Positions 24,500 through 37,103 are shown, counted from the stretch's first letter. The stretch: DNA of 64,000 bases from Nyssa sinensis (GCA_008638375.1 CM018051.1:32124740-32188739); one strand, 5' to 3'. Translations and numbers: made by a program. Notes: a model not told the origin generated them from the letters alone.

Positions 24500-27400
24500 T
24501 GTAATATCCCGACCCGGGATATAGCATGTGCACCGGGCTGGACCGGGTTATAAATGTAATCCCGAATTATAAGCCGTGAAATGACATAAATAAAAGTGGA
24601 TGCGTAATGGACTGTATTGTTAATTACGATGCATAGGTATGAGAGGCAAACAGTCACGGGTGTCCGGGTGCCGTTGCACCGGAAGCCGAGTTTACTGAAA
24701 ACCGTGCAAGTGAATGTCGACGCATAATTTTTAAAGTTAAGTTGGAATATTTAAACACCCGAATGAACCAACATTTGAATCTCGTATGTAATACGTGCAT
24801 GCACAAAATTAAATGGAGATGTATATGTAATATCTATACATACATAATATATCAATGAAATATTATTTATATATGTATATATATGTATACGGTTGCATAT
24901 ATATATATAATAGGCATGTAAGTATGTGTCATGTGGGCCTTGCATGATGAGGAGGTGGCAAAGCCACCGAGTGAGAAATCAGCAAGAGAGGGCTAGGGTG
25001 CAACGTGTGAGGAGGAGAGGAGAGAGAGAAAGCTATGTGTGAGGTGTCTTGTGTGCATGGGTGTGCTGCCACCGTGGCTGCAGGTGGCAAGGGCCACCGA
25101 CTGGGGGTCGGTTAAGGGAAGAAAGAAAGAGATTGAAGCTGTGAGAGAAACTGAATCGCAAGGAAGAAAGAAGTGGGAATAGAGAGAGAAAGAAAGGAAA
25201 TGAATTTTTGGAAAAGGGTTGAAGGAAATCAGCAACTAAAACAGGTATATTCCTGATTTAAATTATGCTCATTTATATTCTTAATAGGTGTTGTTGCTGT
25301 TGATATTGATGAGAATCCGAAATAGAAAAGAAAACCCAGAATCAGGAAGTGAGTTCAGTCAAGCATGGTGGAATTGTATACACCCAACGAACATTGATTT
25401 TTAGATTGGAAATCAATAGGAGACATCTCCAGAAACCCAACGCAAGTTGAATCAGCTTAAATGGTCAAGAAATGGCCATTCTGTGGCCAGTTATTCCCTC
25501 ACCGGTGCAACGCCGGAAACTGGGAATGGGTGTGTGAAACCGGGGAGGTTGGAGGTTAAAATCGGTCCTAAAATATTCCTTACAATTTTAGAATTTATTG
25601 GGAAGAAAAACAGTAAATTTTGGACGTGAAATCAGTGAGATCCGTAGGGAATTTCGTTATTCCGGCGACCGTGGCCGGAAAACCCACCGGAGAAGACGAC
25701 CGGAATATCGGGGGCTTCTTCGGGTCAGGATGAGGTCGGGTCTGGGTCGGGTCGGGTTGAGATCCGACCGACCGCAATTCAGGTAGCAACACTGTGTCGT
25801 TTTGAGTGTGAAATTAAAATTAATTTGGGCATGTTTGGTCACGGATATAAGGGATTGAAATTGGGTTGGGGTTGTCCAAACAGTGGTTAGGGTGAGAGAA
25901 TTGGGATATCTCAATCCGGTTCTCTGAATTTAACTGAACCGTTTGGTTCAGTGAAGAACCGAACCGGTTAGGGTTTCTAGTCAGTGAACCCAATGGCTCA
26001 GACCGCAACTCTGGCTATTTATATTATGACCCCAAATGTTTTGAATAATTCCACTAAGGCCCAACAGGAAAATGTCAAAGTTACAAAAATACCCCTGACT
26101 CAAAAGTGGGTCAAACGAGGTCCAAATAGGGCAAATGAATAGTCAATTTTTATTATCTCGGATGCTCTGAGTCCAATGGTGAGGTCCGTTTCACGAGACG
26201 AAGTCCCGAAAAGTTACAACTTGTAAAAATGACCAAAATACCCCTGCTTCATAGGTGAGTCAAATGGACTCCGATTGAATTAAATAATTAGTGAATTTTT
26301 ATTATTCTGAACCTTTCGAATCTATTGGTAATGTCAAAATTACGAAAGGAGGTTCCGAGAACAACGGACATATAAAAGTCTAAATAAGTATTAGAAATAC
26401 TGATCGTAGCAAGGCATAGAATCTGGTGAATAGAAATTATTCTGAAACGTATTTACTGATATATAGGGAACTCAACGGGAAAAGGAAAACCTACAGGAGA
26501 CTGATTTAGCAATGCATTAGAGGTAAGTAGATACCCTTTCTCTTCCATGTGGTGTTATCAAGCCAAGTTCATTCTTTTACTGCCAAAATTGTACTCCTGA
26601 GCGTATCTGATGTTATTGTCTCCACAATGTGATATTGTTCTATCTGGTGGACATTGACTTATTGTTGTACCATTGTTATCATGTTGAACCGTACTTTCAA
26701 ATGCCTATTGTTATGTTTCCATGGACTGATGATATTCCATTTTATATACTCTTATGGAATCATTTATGATCATGAAATGTTTATGTATACTGGATTTGTG
26801 CTCAGTCACAATATCCATCCGATGCTTTTAAATACACTGAAGACCTTCGGGTCGAGTCCGTGAACGGACATATGGCCATACACTGGAATGCACTGAAGGG
26901 GGTAAACCGGGCCCCCAAGGACCGAGGGCAAATCAAGCCCTGACACAGAACAAAAGCATCTCTTATATGATTGCTCAACTAAAATTGTTGAGTTACATTG
27001 TTCTTGTGATTATCTTGTATTGCGAGATATTCCTTATTGATTTATTGTGATCAATTATAATGGCAGTACTTTCTTGTTATTGTATTATCGTTGAGAATTC
27101 CAGAACATTGTTATGCCATTCCTACTGATTACACATTGTGAACCTACTGTTCATTTGCCACTGTTCACATGTTAAGTGTTTCATGTTGATGTTATGTCCT
27201 TTACTCCTAATTGTACATTGTGTACTATTGTTTATTGGCCTTTATGGCAACTGTTCCCATTGGCTATTATAGCATCTTATTGATGATGATTGGCTATCAT
27301 ATTCTTATTCTTGGATTCATATTCTTTTATGATCCTCGATACCAGTGTCGGAGATCTGTATTTACTTGCTGGGCTCTTGTAGCTCATTCCACCCTCCTCA

Positions 27401-27767
27401 CCCCCATTTCAGGTACTGATGCCGCGAGACCCCGGTAGGAGTTTAAAGACATAGAAGGACATGTGAGGAAATGCATCAGTTTATGTTTTAGTTCTCCCAT
27501 GTATTCACCACCCTCGGGTGCTGGTCATGTTGGTTCTTAATTTATTTATGTAGAACCATAGTATGTATTGTAAAGACTTTCGCTAACATTGTGTATTAAA
27601 AGACTTCCGCTGATGTACTATTACTGATAAGACTTTCGCTGTTATTGTTTTGAGGTTTTAGTACTTTACATATTAGTACTATGATACAGGAATGGAAAAA
27701 GTAGGGACGGCCTTCGGGTCGGCCCCGCGACACGAGATCCGCATAGGGTGGGTTTCGGGTCGTGACA
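24500..27767 (+). mobile_element. B-type solo LTR, TSD GCAGA (3268 bp)
   Basis: It begins TGTAATATCCCGACCCGGGA and ends GGGTCGTGACA, flanked by GCAGA (24495-24499 and 27768-27772). The terminal hairpin TATCCCG-ACC-CGGGATA is at 24505-24521. It contains (TA)n stretches (24860-24910), GA-rich leader (25010-25200), GC-rich DNA at 25660-25780, hairpin modules at 26090-26340 and the terminal TCGGCCCCGCGACACGAG block. It closely matches 48511-51733. There is no interior sequence, so it is a solo LTR. Short ORFs within are not genes. Confidence 0.93.
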
Positions 27768-27789
27768 GCAGACATCAGGATTATAACCT

Positions 27790-28960
27790 AAGTCATTTAG
27801 ACTTCAATCGTTATCAGTCAGTTACTTCTTCAGCCTTAGGGGCAAAATGGTCATTTTATCATTCTTGTCCCGGACCCTGTCGTGGTCTTCGGAATAGTCT
27901 CTATATCTTAAGTACAAAGTTCTACGTCCTTTGGACTCCAATCGGTATCAGTTAGGTTCTCATTTTAACCATAGGGGCAAAATGGTAACTTTGCCATTCT
28001 TATCCCGGACCCAGTCGTGGTTCTTAGAATATCCCATATATCGTATACATGAAGTTCTAAGTCTTTTAGACTTGAATCGCTATCAGTTAAGGGCTTACTT
28101 AGCCTTAGGGGCAAAATAGTAATTTGTCATTCTTACCCCGGACCCTGTCGTGGTCCTCAGAATGTCCCACATATCTCATATGTAAATTCTTAAGTCCTTT
28201 GGGCTTCGTTTGGTATCTGCTTTTGATCATCGGGACACATCGGTCATTTCTCGTTTTACGCATTACTGTCCCGGAGTCTTATTTAATCCTTCAGTGTTCA
28301 TAATTATTCCTATGATAATTTATCAGATCAGTTTGACCTTTATTTGACCTCTACTTGCACTTATTGTGCTCGGGGGTATTTTGGTCATTTTACGTTTTGT
28401 AAGATTCTGATCCCGATTCGTCATTTATTCAGGTATACAGTCTCACCAGTATTCGGGTTTCTATAGGTATCAGTTTCGTCCCAATCGGACTTCATTTGGG
28501 CTTCGTACAATATCATGGGTAATTTGGTAATTTTACGTGTCATATTTTTCGGCACGTCAGTTCATAAAATGGACCTCACCATTGGGTCCAGAGTGTTCGA
28601 CATAATTAAGTTGGACTATCTGTTATATTCAATTGACCCTGGGAAGCATCAGGGGCAGTATGGTCATTTACACTTTATGTGTCTGTATTTTTCGGGACTT
28701 CAGTTCGTTAAACGGACCTCACCGTTGAGTTCAGAACGCCCGACATAGTCAAAATAGACTGTCTTTTATTTTTATTTGAGTTCGGGTACTATCAGGGGCA
28801 GTACAGTAATTTACACCTACGTGTCTGTATTTTTCGGTACATAATTTCCCAATTTGGACTGTACCATTGAGTCCAGAATACTTGAAATAGTGAAAATACA
28901 CTATTTATTTGCTTTATTTGGACTCCGTTTGACATGATTAATGTCCAGGGGTAAAATCGT
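27790..28960 (-). repeat. Hairpin-module array, about eight copies
   Basis: The longest run of the module in the window, in LTR antisense. Left copies centre on CCCGGACCCTGTCGTGG with GGGGCAAAATGGTCATTT; right copies on GGACCTCACCATTGGGTCC (about 28571), GGACCTCACCGTTGAGTTC (about 28716) and GGACTGTACCATTGAGTCC (about 28857), spacings near 145 and 141 bases. Confidence 0.75.
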
Positions 28961-30602
28961 AATTTTACCTAATTAATAAAATAATAAAATAATTATTTTA
29001 TTATTTAATTAATTTGTCAGGGGCTTAATTGAACAATTTCTCAAAATTCAGGGCCACAGTAGGATTCTGTTAAATAGTGGGGACAAATCCGTAATTTCAG
29101 AAATCAATTGGGGGTTAAAACATAATTACACAAATTAGGGGTTCAAACCCCTTGGGTTTTAGGTTCAAGAACTGAACCGGTCCAATTACACTGTGAACCA
29201 ACCGGTTCACTAACACTTCAGAAAACCGGAATATGATATCCCTCTTATCCCAATTGGCCCCTATCCATGTTTAGGATTAGCCCAATTCCCAATTTTAATT
29301 TCATGCATCCGTGACCAAACAGGTCAAGTTTCAGTTAAAAAAATTTGATTAAAACCTAACCAACACGCCGTCGTTTAGGTAATTCCGATTTGCGGGTGGG
29401 TCGGATTTGACCCGAATCCAAACCCGATCCAGGTCCAAGACCCGTGCCCATTACTGTTCATCGTCTTCCCCACGAGAGATGAACAGTAACCGTAAAACTG
29501 CAGATTTTTTAAACTCAATTTCGTGACTTTTTGAACATGGCTCTTCACTGTTCTTTATCCCATTATATCTCTGGATGTCAAGCCAACGTTTTGGCATCAG
29601 TTTCAAGTCTCAAAACAGTGTGTAAGCCAAGTTCGAGCTCTGATAATGGCGACTGTAAGTCACCTATTTCATGTTCATCTCTCCATCAAATTTGATGGTT
29701 AGTGGCTGGTTGCAACCGTACGATCGTGGGGGTCATTATCCCACTCAAAAATCGTGATTTAGGAGTCTCATTTGGGAGTTGGGTTTCATGGCCGAAACCT
29801 GCAACTCCACATTCGAGGGCCTTCCCGTGCGAGTTTGGGTCGCGCACCTAGGCATTTAGGATCCTTGTGACCTCTAGATCAGGTTTAGACTAATAGAATT
29901 CAACTTGGTGAGGGTTGTTTCAGACCTGCACATTCGAGGTCATCAATGGCTACCTGGCTCGGTTTTGGTGTTTTCTAGGCCGTCTCGGCCTCCCATTTAT
30001 GCCATTAGCTCAGATTTATTTCCTAATTATCATGCATGCAGTCCACAAGGTCCAACAACACAGCAGATTTTAAACAGAATTTCAAGCAGTTTTGAGGTGT
30101 CTTACCTCTGTACAGTGGTTCCCTTGTTATCTATGGCTCGGATCTGATCCTTGCTTGTTGCCTCAGTCGGTCATGCAATACGCAGTCCCCTCAGTCCCTT
30201 CCTCTTGATGCATCTCCCATGGACATGCATATACACCATGTTTCACACACACGGCTTCTCACAAATGGCTTGGAATCTCTCTCTCTCTCTCTTAACAGAT
30301 CAGTTCTCCCCTTATCACCTTCTCTGTATCAGTATATCAAACAATCCTCACATTCAGATTTCATACACACATATATCCCATATAGAGCCATGTGTATTTG
30401 ATTGCTTGATTTGCAATCATTTGGTTGCATGTAATCTGCTTGGGTGAGAGGTGATCATGGCTGAAGTAGGGTGATGATGGGTTAGGGTGCATAGGGGTGA
30501 TGCAGAGATGATGTGTTGCATGCTTGGCCATTGGCCAATTTGGGAGGTGGCCCAACCAGATTTTAGGTTATATACATTTCTGTTGTACAACTAAGCACAA
30601 AA

Positions 30603-30683
30603 CATTGGCAGCCTACATGGTTAACTTTCTGGATAAGAGTTCTTTCCACTCAAAGGTCAAGGGTTCAATTCCCTTGGCCTCCC
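30603..30683 (+). other. tRNA-like module in minus-strand A LTR
   Basis: CAGCCTACATGG (box A-like) and GGGTTCAATTCC (box B) with a perfect CAAGGG/CCCTTG stem around the latter. It is the plus-strand counterpart of the module at 16551-16630, as expected for an LTR in the opposite orientation. Stem pairing is better kept than loop sequence. Confidence 0.55.
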
Positions 30684-31098
30684 ATTTGGCCATTTTTTCC
30701 ATATTTTCGGTTAAGGCCACGTTTGGTTGCACAGTAATTCAATTTTCAATGTTTGCTACATAACTTTCACTCCGTAGCTCCTTTTTCGATGCGGTTTCTT
30801 CTGAGAGCTTCATAATTCAGTTCGCTTCAGTGTCAGAGGTTTCATGTCATTTATTAATCATTCGGGATTTTCGGGGTTAACTAATTCGGGTTCCGTAAGT
30901 GTTAAAACGGCATTATTTTACCGAATTAATCAGTAATTGGGTTCGGGTATTTTACCCTTTTCCTCCAGACATATTTACTTATTTTATCGGTCTATCATGA
31001 CCGCCGGGATTATGATTAATTCCCTAGATCATTCTATAAGCCGGTATTAATTAATAATTAATAACTAATTATTAATTACGCAAAGTCGGGGTGTTACA

Positions 31099-33786
31099 GT
31101 GTATCTGCTTGGGGAGCACCCGTGTTGTTCGTGAAGAAGAAGGACGGCTCCCTAAGACTGTGCATTGATTACCGTGAGCTAAATAAAGTGACGGTAAAGA
31201 ATAAGTACCCTCTTCCGCGTATCGATGAATTGTTTGACCAGTTACAAGGGGCGAGTGTATTTTCTAAAATTGATTTGAGATCGGGGTACCATCAACTCAA
31301 AGTCAAGGACACTGATGTACCAAAGACGGCCTTCCGGACCCGATACGGTCACTATGAGTTCCTGGTCATGCCTTTTGGCGTGACTAACGCCCCTGCCGCG
31401 TTCATGGATTTAATGAACCGGGTTTTTAAACCGTATTTGGATAACTTCATCATTGTATTTATTGATGATATACTAGTATACTCGCGCAACGAGGAGGAGC
31501 ATGAAAGACATCTGGGGATAGCACTACAAACCCTGAGAGAGCACAGACTGTATGCAAAATTCAGCAAATGTGAATTCTGGTTGTCCAGCATTACCTTCTT
31601 GGGCCATGTGATTTCCAAAGAAGGCATCGCTGTTGATCCACAGAAAGTGGAAGCCATATTGGATTGGCCCCAGCCGACCACTGTAACAGAAGTCAGAAGT
31701 TTTCTTGGACTGGCTGGATACTACAGGCGTTTCGTGAAAGATTTTGCAAAGCTGGCCAAACCGCTCACACATTTGACCAAGAGTAATGTACCATTCATTT
31801 GGGCAGATGAGCAAGAAAAGAGTTTCCAGCTGCTAAAAGAGAAGCTGACCACAGCGCCAGTATTGACTATTCCCTCCAGAGAAGGGAAGTTTGTCATTTA
31901 CTGTGACGCCTCTTATAAGGGACTGGGTTGTGTCCTTATGCAGAATGATAGAGTCATCGCCTATGCTTCCCGACAGCTCCGACCTCATGAGCAAAACTAT
32001 CCTACCCATGATCTAGAATTAGTTGCAGTGGTGTTCGCCCTAAAAATCTGGCGCCACTACCTATATGGGGAGGTGTGTGAGATCTTTACTGATCACAAGA
32101 GTTTGAAATATTTCTTCACACAGAAGGAATTAAACATGAGGCAGCGAAGATGGCTCGAATTAATTAAGGATTATGATGTGGCTATTCAGTACCATCCGGG
32201 TAAGGCAAATGTGGTGGCCGACGCCTTGAGTCGACGATCTGGAAGCCTTGCCTACATGATTACCTCTCAGGAGGAGTTAATTCGAGATCTGGATGAAATG
32301 GGTATCGAGGTAGTTCCACCAGGTAGCACGGCTTGTCTGGCCAATTTGACTGTTGGATCTACATTGGTGGAGCGAATTAAAGCGGGACAGACTCAAGATG
32401 AGGAGTTGATTAGAATCTGTGATGAAGTAAAGGCAACGGGGAAAGCTGATTTTGAAATTCAGGACGGAATTCTACGATATCGAGGTAGGTTGTGTGTGCC
32501 CAAGATACCCGAGTTAAGAAAGGAAATTCTGGAAGAAGCCCATGCCTCGAGATTCACGGTACACCCTGGGATTACGAAGATGTATTATGACCTCAGGGAG
32601 TTATACTGGTGGACCGGATTGAAGAAGGACGTAGCAAATTTTATTGCTCACTGCACACGATGCCAACAGGTGAAAGTTGAGCATCAACGTCCTAGCGGAC
32701 TTCTGCAACCACTCCTTATTCCGGAATGGAAGTGGGATCATATTACTATGGATTTTGTGTCCGGTTTTCCCAAGTCACCGAAAGGCTCTGATGCTGTCTG
32801 GGTCAGTGGACAGATTGACCAAGTCTGCTCATTTTCTACCTGTCAGGACCACTTATAGCTTAGAGAAGTTTGCCGCATTGTACATTCAGGAAATTGTACG
32901 CTTACATGGCACACCATTGTCCATTGTATCCGATCGAGATCCCCGATTTGTGTCACGATTTTGGAAAAGTCTACAGGAGGCACTCGGCACGGAACTCAAG
33001 TTCAGTACAGCATATCACCCACAAACTGATGGACAATCTGAAAGAGTGATACAAATATTGGAGGATATGCTGCGACTGTGTGCACTGGACTTCAAAGGAA
33101 ACTGGGCAGAGCATCTGCCACTTGTCGAGTTTGCCTATAATAACAGTTACCAAGCCAGCATTAAAATGGCACCGTATGAGGCACTATACGGGAGGAGATG
33201 CCGATCTCCACTTTGCTGGATTGAAGCCGGTGAACAGAAGCTGCTTGGGCCAGATTTAGTCCAAGCCACCACGGAACAAATTCAGAGGATCCGGAACAGA
33301 CTGCAAACGGCCCAGAGCCGGTACAAAAGCTATGCTGATAATCGGAGGAAGGATCTTGAATTCCAAGTAGGCGATCTTGTGTTTCTTAAAGTGTCGCCAC
33401 TAAAGGGAGTACTTCGATTCGGCAAGAAAGGTAAGTTAAGTCCTCGTTACATTGGCCCTTTTGAGATTTTAAAGAGAATTGGCCCGGTTGCATATAGTCT
33501 GGCATTACCGCCTGAGTTGGACAAGGTACACTGTGTATTTCACGTATCCATGTTACGAAAGTGTATACAAGAACCGGGGCAAGTCGTCGAGTACGAGCCA
33601 CTCAAGTTGAGAGAAGACTTAACGTATGAAGAACGACCAGTCCAGATTCTTGACCAAAAAGAAAAGATTTTGCGTAACAAGGCAATTTCGTTAGTCAAAG
33701 TCTTGTGGAGAAATCACACTAGTGAAGAAGCAACCTGGGAACTTGAAGCTGAAATGCATGAAAAATATCCCGAGTTGTTTACTTGA
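31099..33786 (+). pseudogene. pol: pol: reverse transcriptase, RNase H, integrase, chromodomain
   Basis: This is the second part of the Tekay-like polyprotein, in frame with 21694. Reverse transcriptase: [19 protein letters not shown], then FIDD with the catalytic Asp pair at 31464-31469. RNase [28 protein letters not shown] and ADALSRR. Integrase zinc-binding region: H-H then CTRCQQ; catalytic residues in MDFV, SDRDPRF and GQSERV. The C terminus (GDLVFLKVSP, VQILDQKEK..VLWRNH..EATWE) is a chromodomain, which in this lineage directs insertion to marked heterochromatin. After 32805 the frame shifts, best explained by loss of two bases just before [10 protein letters not shown]; the upstream frame ends at 32858 and the downstream one at 33786. 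Otherwise no stops, consistent with recent decay. Confidence 0.95.
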
Positions 33787-33822
33787 TATTGTAGACTGAG
33801 TTTTGGGGACAAAACTCTTCTG

Positions 33823-33835
33823 AAGGGGGGGAGGA
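33823..33835 (+). other. Polypurine tract of Tekay-like element
   Basis: AAGGGGGGGAGGA directly precedes the 3' LTR start TGTAACACC and follows the pol stop codon by about 37 bases. It is the plus-strand primer. Confidence 0.92.
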
Positions 33836-34152
33836 TGTAACACCCCAATTACTTAACTGTCATGTTTTGTGTATTAAAAATCGTTTTGGGAATGAAATGT
33901 CAGGTTTAGCTAATTTAATGCCTATTTTTAATAGTAATAAAACTCGAATTAGCTAATTATGGGAAACTCGAGAAAATAAAAACTGACATTGGACCCTAGT
34001 CAATGGAAGATATTCTGAGTAGGAAGTGACAGAAAGAAACTGCACTGAAAAAGGAGTTACAGATTGGGAGTTAAGGCCAAAACAGTGAAACTAGAATTCA
34101 GCGACAACCAAACAGAGCCTTAACCAGAAAATAAGAGAAAATGGTCACTTGG

Positions 34153-34232
34153 GAGGCCAATGGGAATTGAACCCTTGACCTACCAAGGTAAGCAACTTTG
34201 TCTCAAAAAGTTACCAACTAGGCTGTTGGTTA
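34153..34232 (-). other. tRNA-like module (3' LTR copy)
   Basis: Same as 16551-16630; one difference (CCAATGGG for CCAAGGGG) falls in the T-arm-like stem. Confidence 0.5.
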
Positions 34233-35489
34233 CTTTGTGCATAAATACAGCAATATATGTATATAACCTATAATCTGCTCAAGCCACCACCCAAATTGGC
34301 CAATGGCCTTGCATGCATTCCCTTCATCATAGCCCTCCATCACCTCCATCAGGTCAGCAGTCACTAACCCCACTAAGGGCAGAGATACACTCATATGTGT
34401 ATAGCCCTATATGTACATATATATATACATAACTTGCATCAGATTCTCTCTTTAGAGAATTCTGAAATTCTAAAAACTGAGTGCATACGTGAGGGATAGA
34501 GAGAGAGTGAGGGTGAAGTGTGGAGAGAGAGAGAGAGAAGGGAGATTGTGCATGCAAGTGAGAGAGGGAATTGGCAATTGAAGTAAAGGCTTGAAAATTT
34601 CATGCATGACCTGAGGAACTTGAGGAAGCACTGTGAGAAATCCTGAGTCAAGCCATTGGAGAAGAGAGTCTCTGTTGAAGGTAAACTCCAAACTTACCTC
34701 ATTCTTTCATTTTTAAATTTTGAATTATTTTGATGAGTTGCTACGGGTATGGACTGCATGCATGGTTATTTTTAACCCTAAGAATTAGTTTGGAGAGTAC
34801 TGTGTGTGTTGGAGGTGTTAGAATGGTCAGGAACTATGGAAACCGAAACCGACCACCATTAATGGACCTTGGAATACCAGGTCTGAATCGACCATAGCAG
34901 AATGGAACCTTGAGTGTCAAGACCTGAAATAGACCCCAAGAGGATCTCAACCATCTACCTACGCGACCCCGAGACTCACTGTAGCCCCACGAATTTGAAA
35001 TCAAAGCTACGGGTCAAAAATGCAATCTACCAAAACATGCAACCAAACCGAAATATAAAAATAGGGTTTTGATCCTTATGATTTGTAGGTCACGTAGCTT
35101 CAAACCACACACAAAATGGTTGAGAAATAAGGATGCTAGATCAAGTTGCAGGTCACGGTTATCCTCTTGAAAACAGAACTTGTTAGGTTGATTCGATGCT
35201 CAAAACCGATGCCAAAGTGTTGGTGTGACCCTCAGGAGTCGATACCACCCGAAAACAGCAAGAAACCGTACCCTAAAACTCACGAAATAGAAGCTAAAAA
35301 TCTGCAAAAATTAGGGCAACACCGAGTTAGTTTGTGGAGAAGACGGAGTTGACTCGGCCGAGTCGACCGAGTCGATCCAGTCGAGATGGGTTGGGTCGAG
35401 CCAACTCGGACATGTGTCAAACAACCGGACTGCCACCACATTAATGAAACTGCGTCGTTTTGGGTAAACTAGTTTTAAATTATTTTAGG

Positions 35490-35512
35490 GCTGACGTCAT
35501 CGTGACGTCAGC
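35490..35512. promoter_or_regulatory. Twin TGACGTCA palindrome (3' LTR copy)
   Basis: Identical to the 5' LTR copy at 17886-17908. Confidence 0.6.
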
Positions 35513-35916
35513 AATGTAACAGAACCGGTCAGGACCGGACTGAACCGGACCGGTTCAGTTGTAAAGAGACTGAACCCTTTGGTTCAATTTTTAACTTTTA
35601 AAAATTTGCAAACTGACCCCCACTGTTTAACAGAATTACACTAAGGCCCAGATTTTGAAAATCTTATGGAATTATACCCCTGAAAAATTAATTAAAATAA
35701 TAAAATAATTATTTTATTATTTTATTAAAAGGGAATAATTACCATAATGCCCCTGGACCTTAAACAAGTCAAATCAAGTCCGAATTTAATGATTGAATAG
35801 TGTAATCTTACTATTTCGGGCATTCCGGACTCAATGGTGGAGTCCGATTTATGAAACTAAGTCCCGAAAAATACAGACATGTAAAGGGTAAATGACTGTA
35901 CTGCCCCTAATGACAC

Positions 35917-36700
35917 TTTGGTCCATCTATTAATGCACAGGCCTCCAGAGCCTGGTCCATGAATGTACAAGTCTTAGTACTTGGTCCATCTATTAATGCA
36001 CAGGCCTTCAGAGCCTGGTCCATAAAATGCACAAGTTTTCATACTTGGTCCATCTATTAATGCACAGGCCTCCAGAGCCTGGTACATGAATGTACAAGTC
36101 TCAGTCCTTGGTCCATCTATTAATGCACAGGCCTTCAGACCCTAGTCCATAAAATGCACAAGTTTTCATACTTGGTCCATCTATTAATGCACAAGCCTCC
36201 AGAGCCTGGTCCATGAATGTACAAGTCTCAGTACTTGGTCCATCTAGTAATGCACAAGCCTTCAGAGCCTGGTCCATAAAATGCACAAGTTTTCATACTT
36301 GGTCCATCTATTAATGCACAGGCCTTCAGAGCCTGGTCCATAAAATGCACAAGTTTTCATACTTGGTCCATCTATTAATGCACAGGCCTTCAGAGCCTGG
36401 TCCATAAAATGCACAAGTTTTGATACTTGGTCCATCTATTAATGCACAGGCCTCCAGAGCCTGGTTCATGAATGTACAAGTCTCAGTACTTGGTCCATCT
36501 ATTAATGCACAGGCCTTCAGAGCCTGGTCCATGAATGTACAAGTCTCAGTACTTGGTCCATCTACAATGCACAGGCCTTCAGAGCCTGGTCCATAGTATA
36601 CAGGTCTTAAATACTTGGTCTATTTCTTAAAATTGCAGGCCTCCAGAGCCTGGACCACTCTAATGCACAGGCCTTCCGAGCCTGGTCCGTCTTCGATTAG
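35917..36700. repeat. 63/64-bp tandem array with two alternating unit types
   Basis: Units begin TTGGTCCATCTATTAATGCA at 35918, 35981, 36045, 36108 and 36172, spacings 63, 64, 63, 64. One unit type continues with GGTCCATGAATGTACAAGTC, the other with GGTCCATAAAATGCACAAGT, so the left part is a 127-bp dimer array; the order becomes less regular after 36240. Each unit also has two half-repeats sharing TGGTCCAT. About twelve units in all, decaying after 36550. Minus-strand frames here are repeat artefacts. Confidence 0.92.
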
Positions 36701-37011
36701 CAAACTCTATGATCTAGTCCATCCAAAGATAGAAGTCCCGGACATCTACAAACTAAAGTTTCCTAGATCGGAACATCCCAGATCTGATATTATTTGGCTT
36801 ATCTGTCAAACAAGCAACAAGTACTATGGTACCGATCCGGAGCAAAGTACTTTAATTCAAGCATTTTTCTAAGTTCCTTTATTCTCAAGAACATTCAGAA
36901 ATGTACAAGGAAGTGTTTTAACTACAGAAAAACACATTTGAATACAGAAGACATCAGATCTGAGTAAAAGAGACTCAATTTTATTTATAAATCAGAAGAT
37001 TTACATCAACA

Positions 37012-37103
37012 CAAAGAAGCTATTACAGAAGCTATTACAGAAGCTATTACAGAAGCTACTACAGAAGCTATTACAAAAGCAACTACAGAAGCTATTACAA
37101 GAA
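37012..37103. repeat. 12-bp tandem repeat (GAAGCTATTACA)
   Basis: Seven to eight consecutive units, a few with one-base changes (CTACTACA, CAACTACA). Between the larger array and the antisense gene. Confidence 0.9.

Larger units (their letters stand above)
21695..31098 (-). mobile_element. A-type solo LTR, minus strand, TSD GTGTA, enlarged to about 6.1 kb
   Basis: It begins TGTCACATCCCGAAC and ends GGGGTGTTACA, the reverse complement of an A-type LTR, and is flanked by GTGTA (21690-21694 and 31099-31103). Removing it rejoins the pol reading frame exactly. It has no primer site, PPT or genes. Homology to the 16234 LTR is seen at 22150-22195 (transcript-end region), 24250-24290, the modules at 27790-28960, GGTTCA-rich DNA at 29160-29215 and the tRNA-like module. 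Its size comes partly from a 55-bp tandem expansion; a B solo LTR sits inside it. Weak open frames at 29905-30763 are not supported as genes. Confidence 0.9.
16234..35916 (+). mobile_element. Tekay/Del-type chromovirus (Ty3/gypsy), nested and 3'-truncated
   Basis: Order of parts: 5' LTR, tRNA-Met primer site, gag-protease, a 9.4-kb nested insertion, reverse transcriptase, RNase H, integrase, chromodomain, polypurine tract, partial 3' LTR. A C-terminal chromodomain and long LTRs point to the Tekay (Del) lineage. It is inserted after CGTCT in element C; the second duplication is lost with the end of the 3' LTR. By eye the two LTRs differ at 15 substitutions and one 2-bp indel over about 2.08 kb (about 0.7%), so the insertion is recent. 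Despite that it is defective: a nonsense codon, an altered protease triad, a frameshift in integrase and the nested insertion. Confidence 0.93.
33836..35916 (+). repeat. 3' LTR of Tekay-like element, truncated
   Basis: It follows 16234-18312 almost exactly: I count 15 substitutions and one 2-base GA-repeat difference. Identity stops sharply after TGACAC at 35916, where a 63-bp tandem array begins. The last 1.36 kb of the LTR, including its TGTGACA end and target duplication, are absent from the window. Confidence 0.93.

Noticed and set aside
31352..31814. Minus-strand frames over reverse transcriptase
   Set aside because: Shadows of the conserved pol frame.
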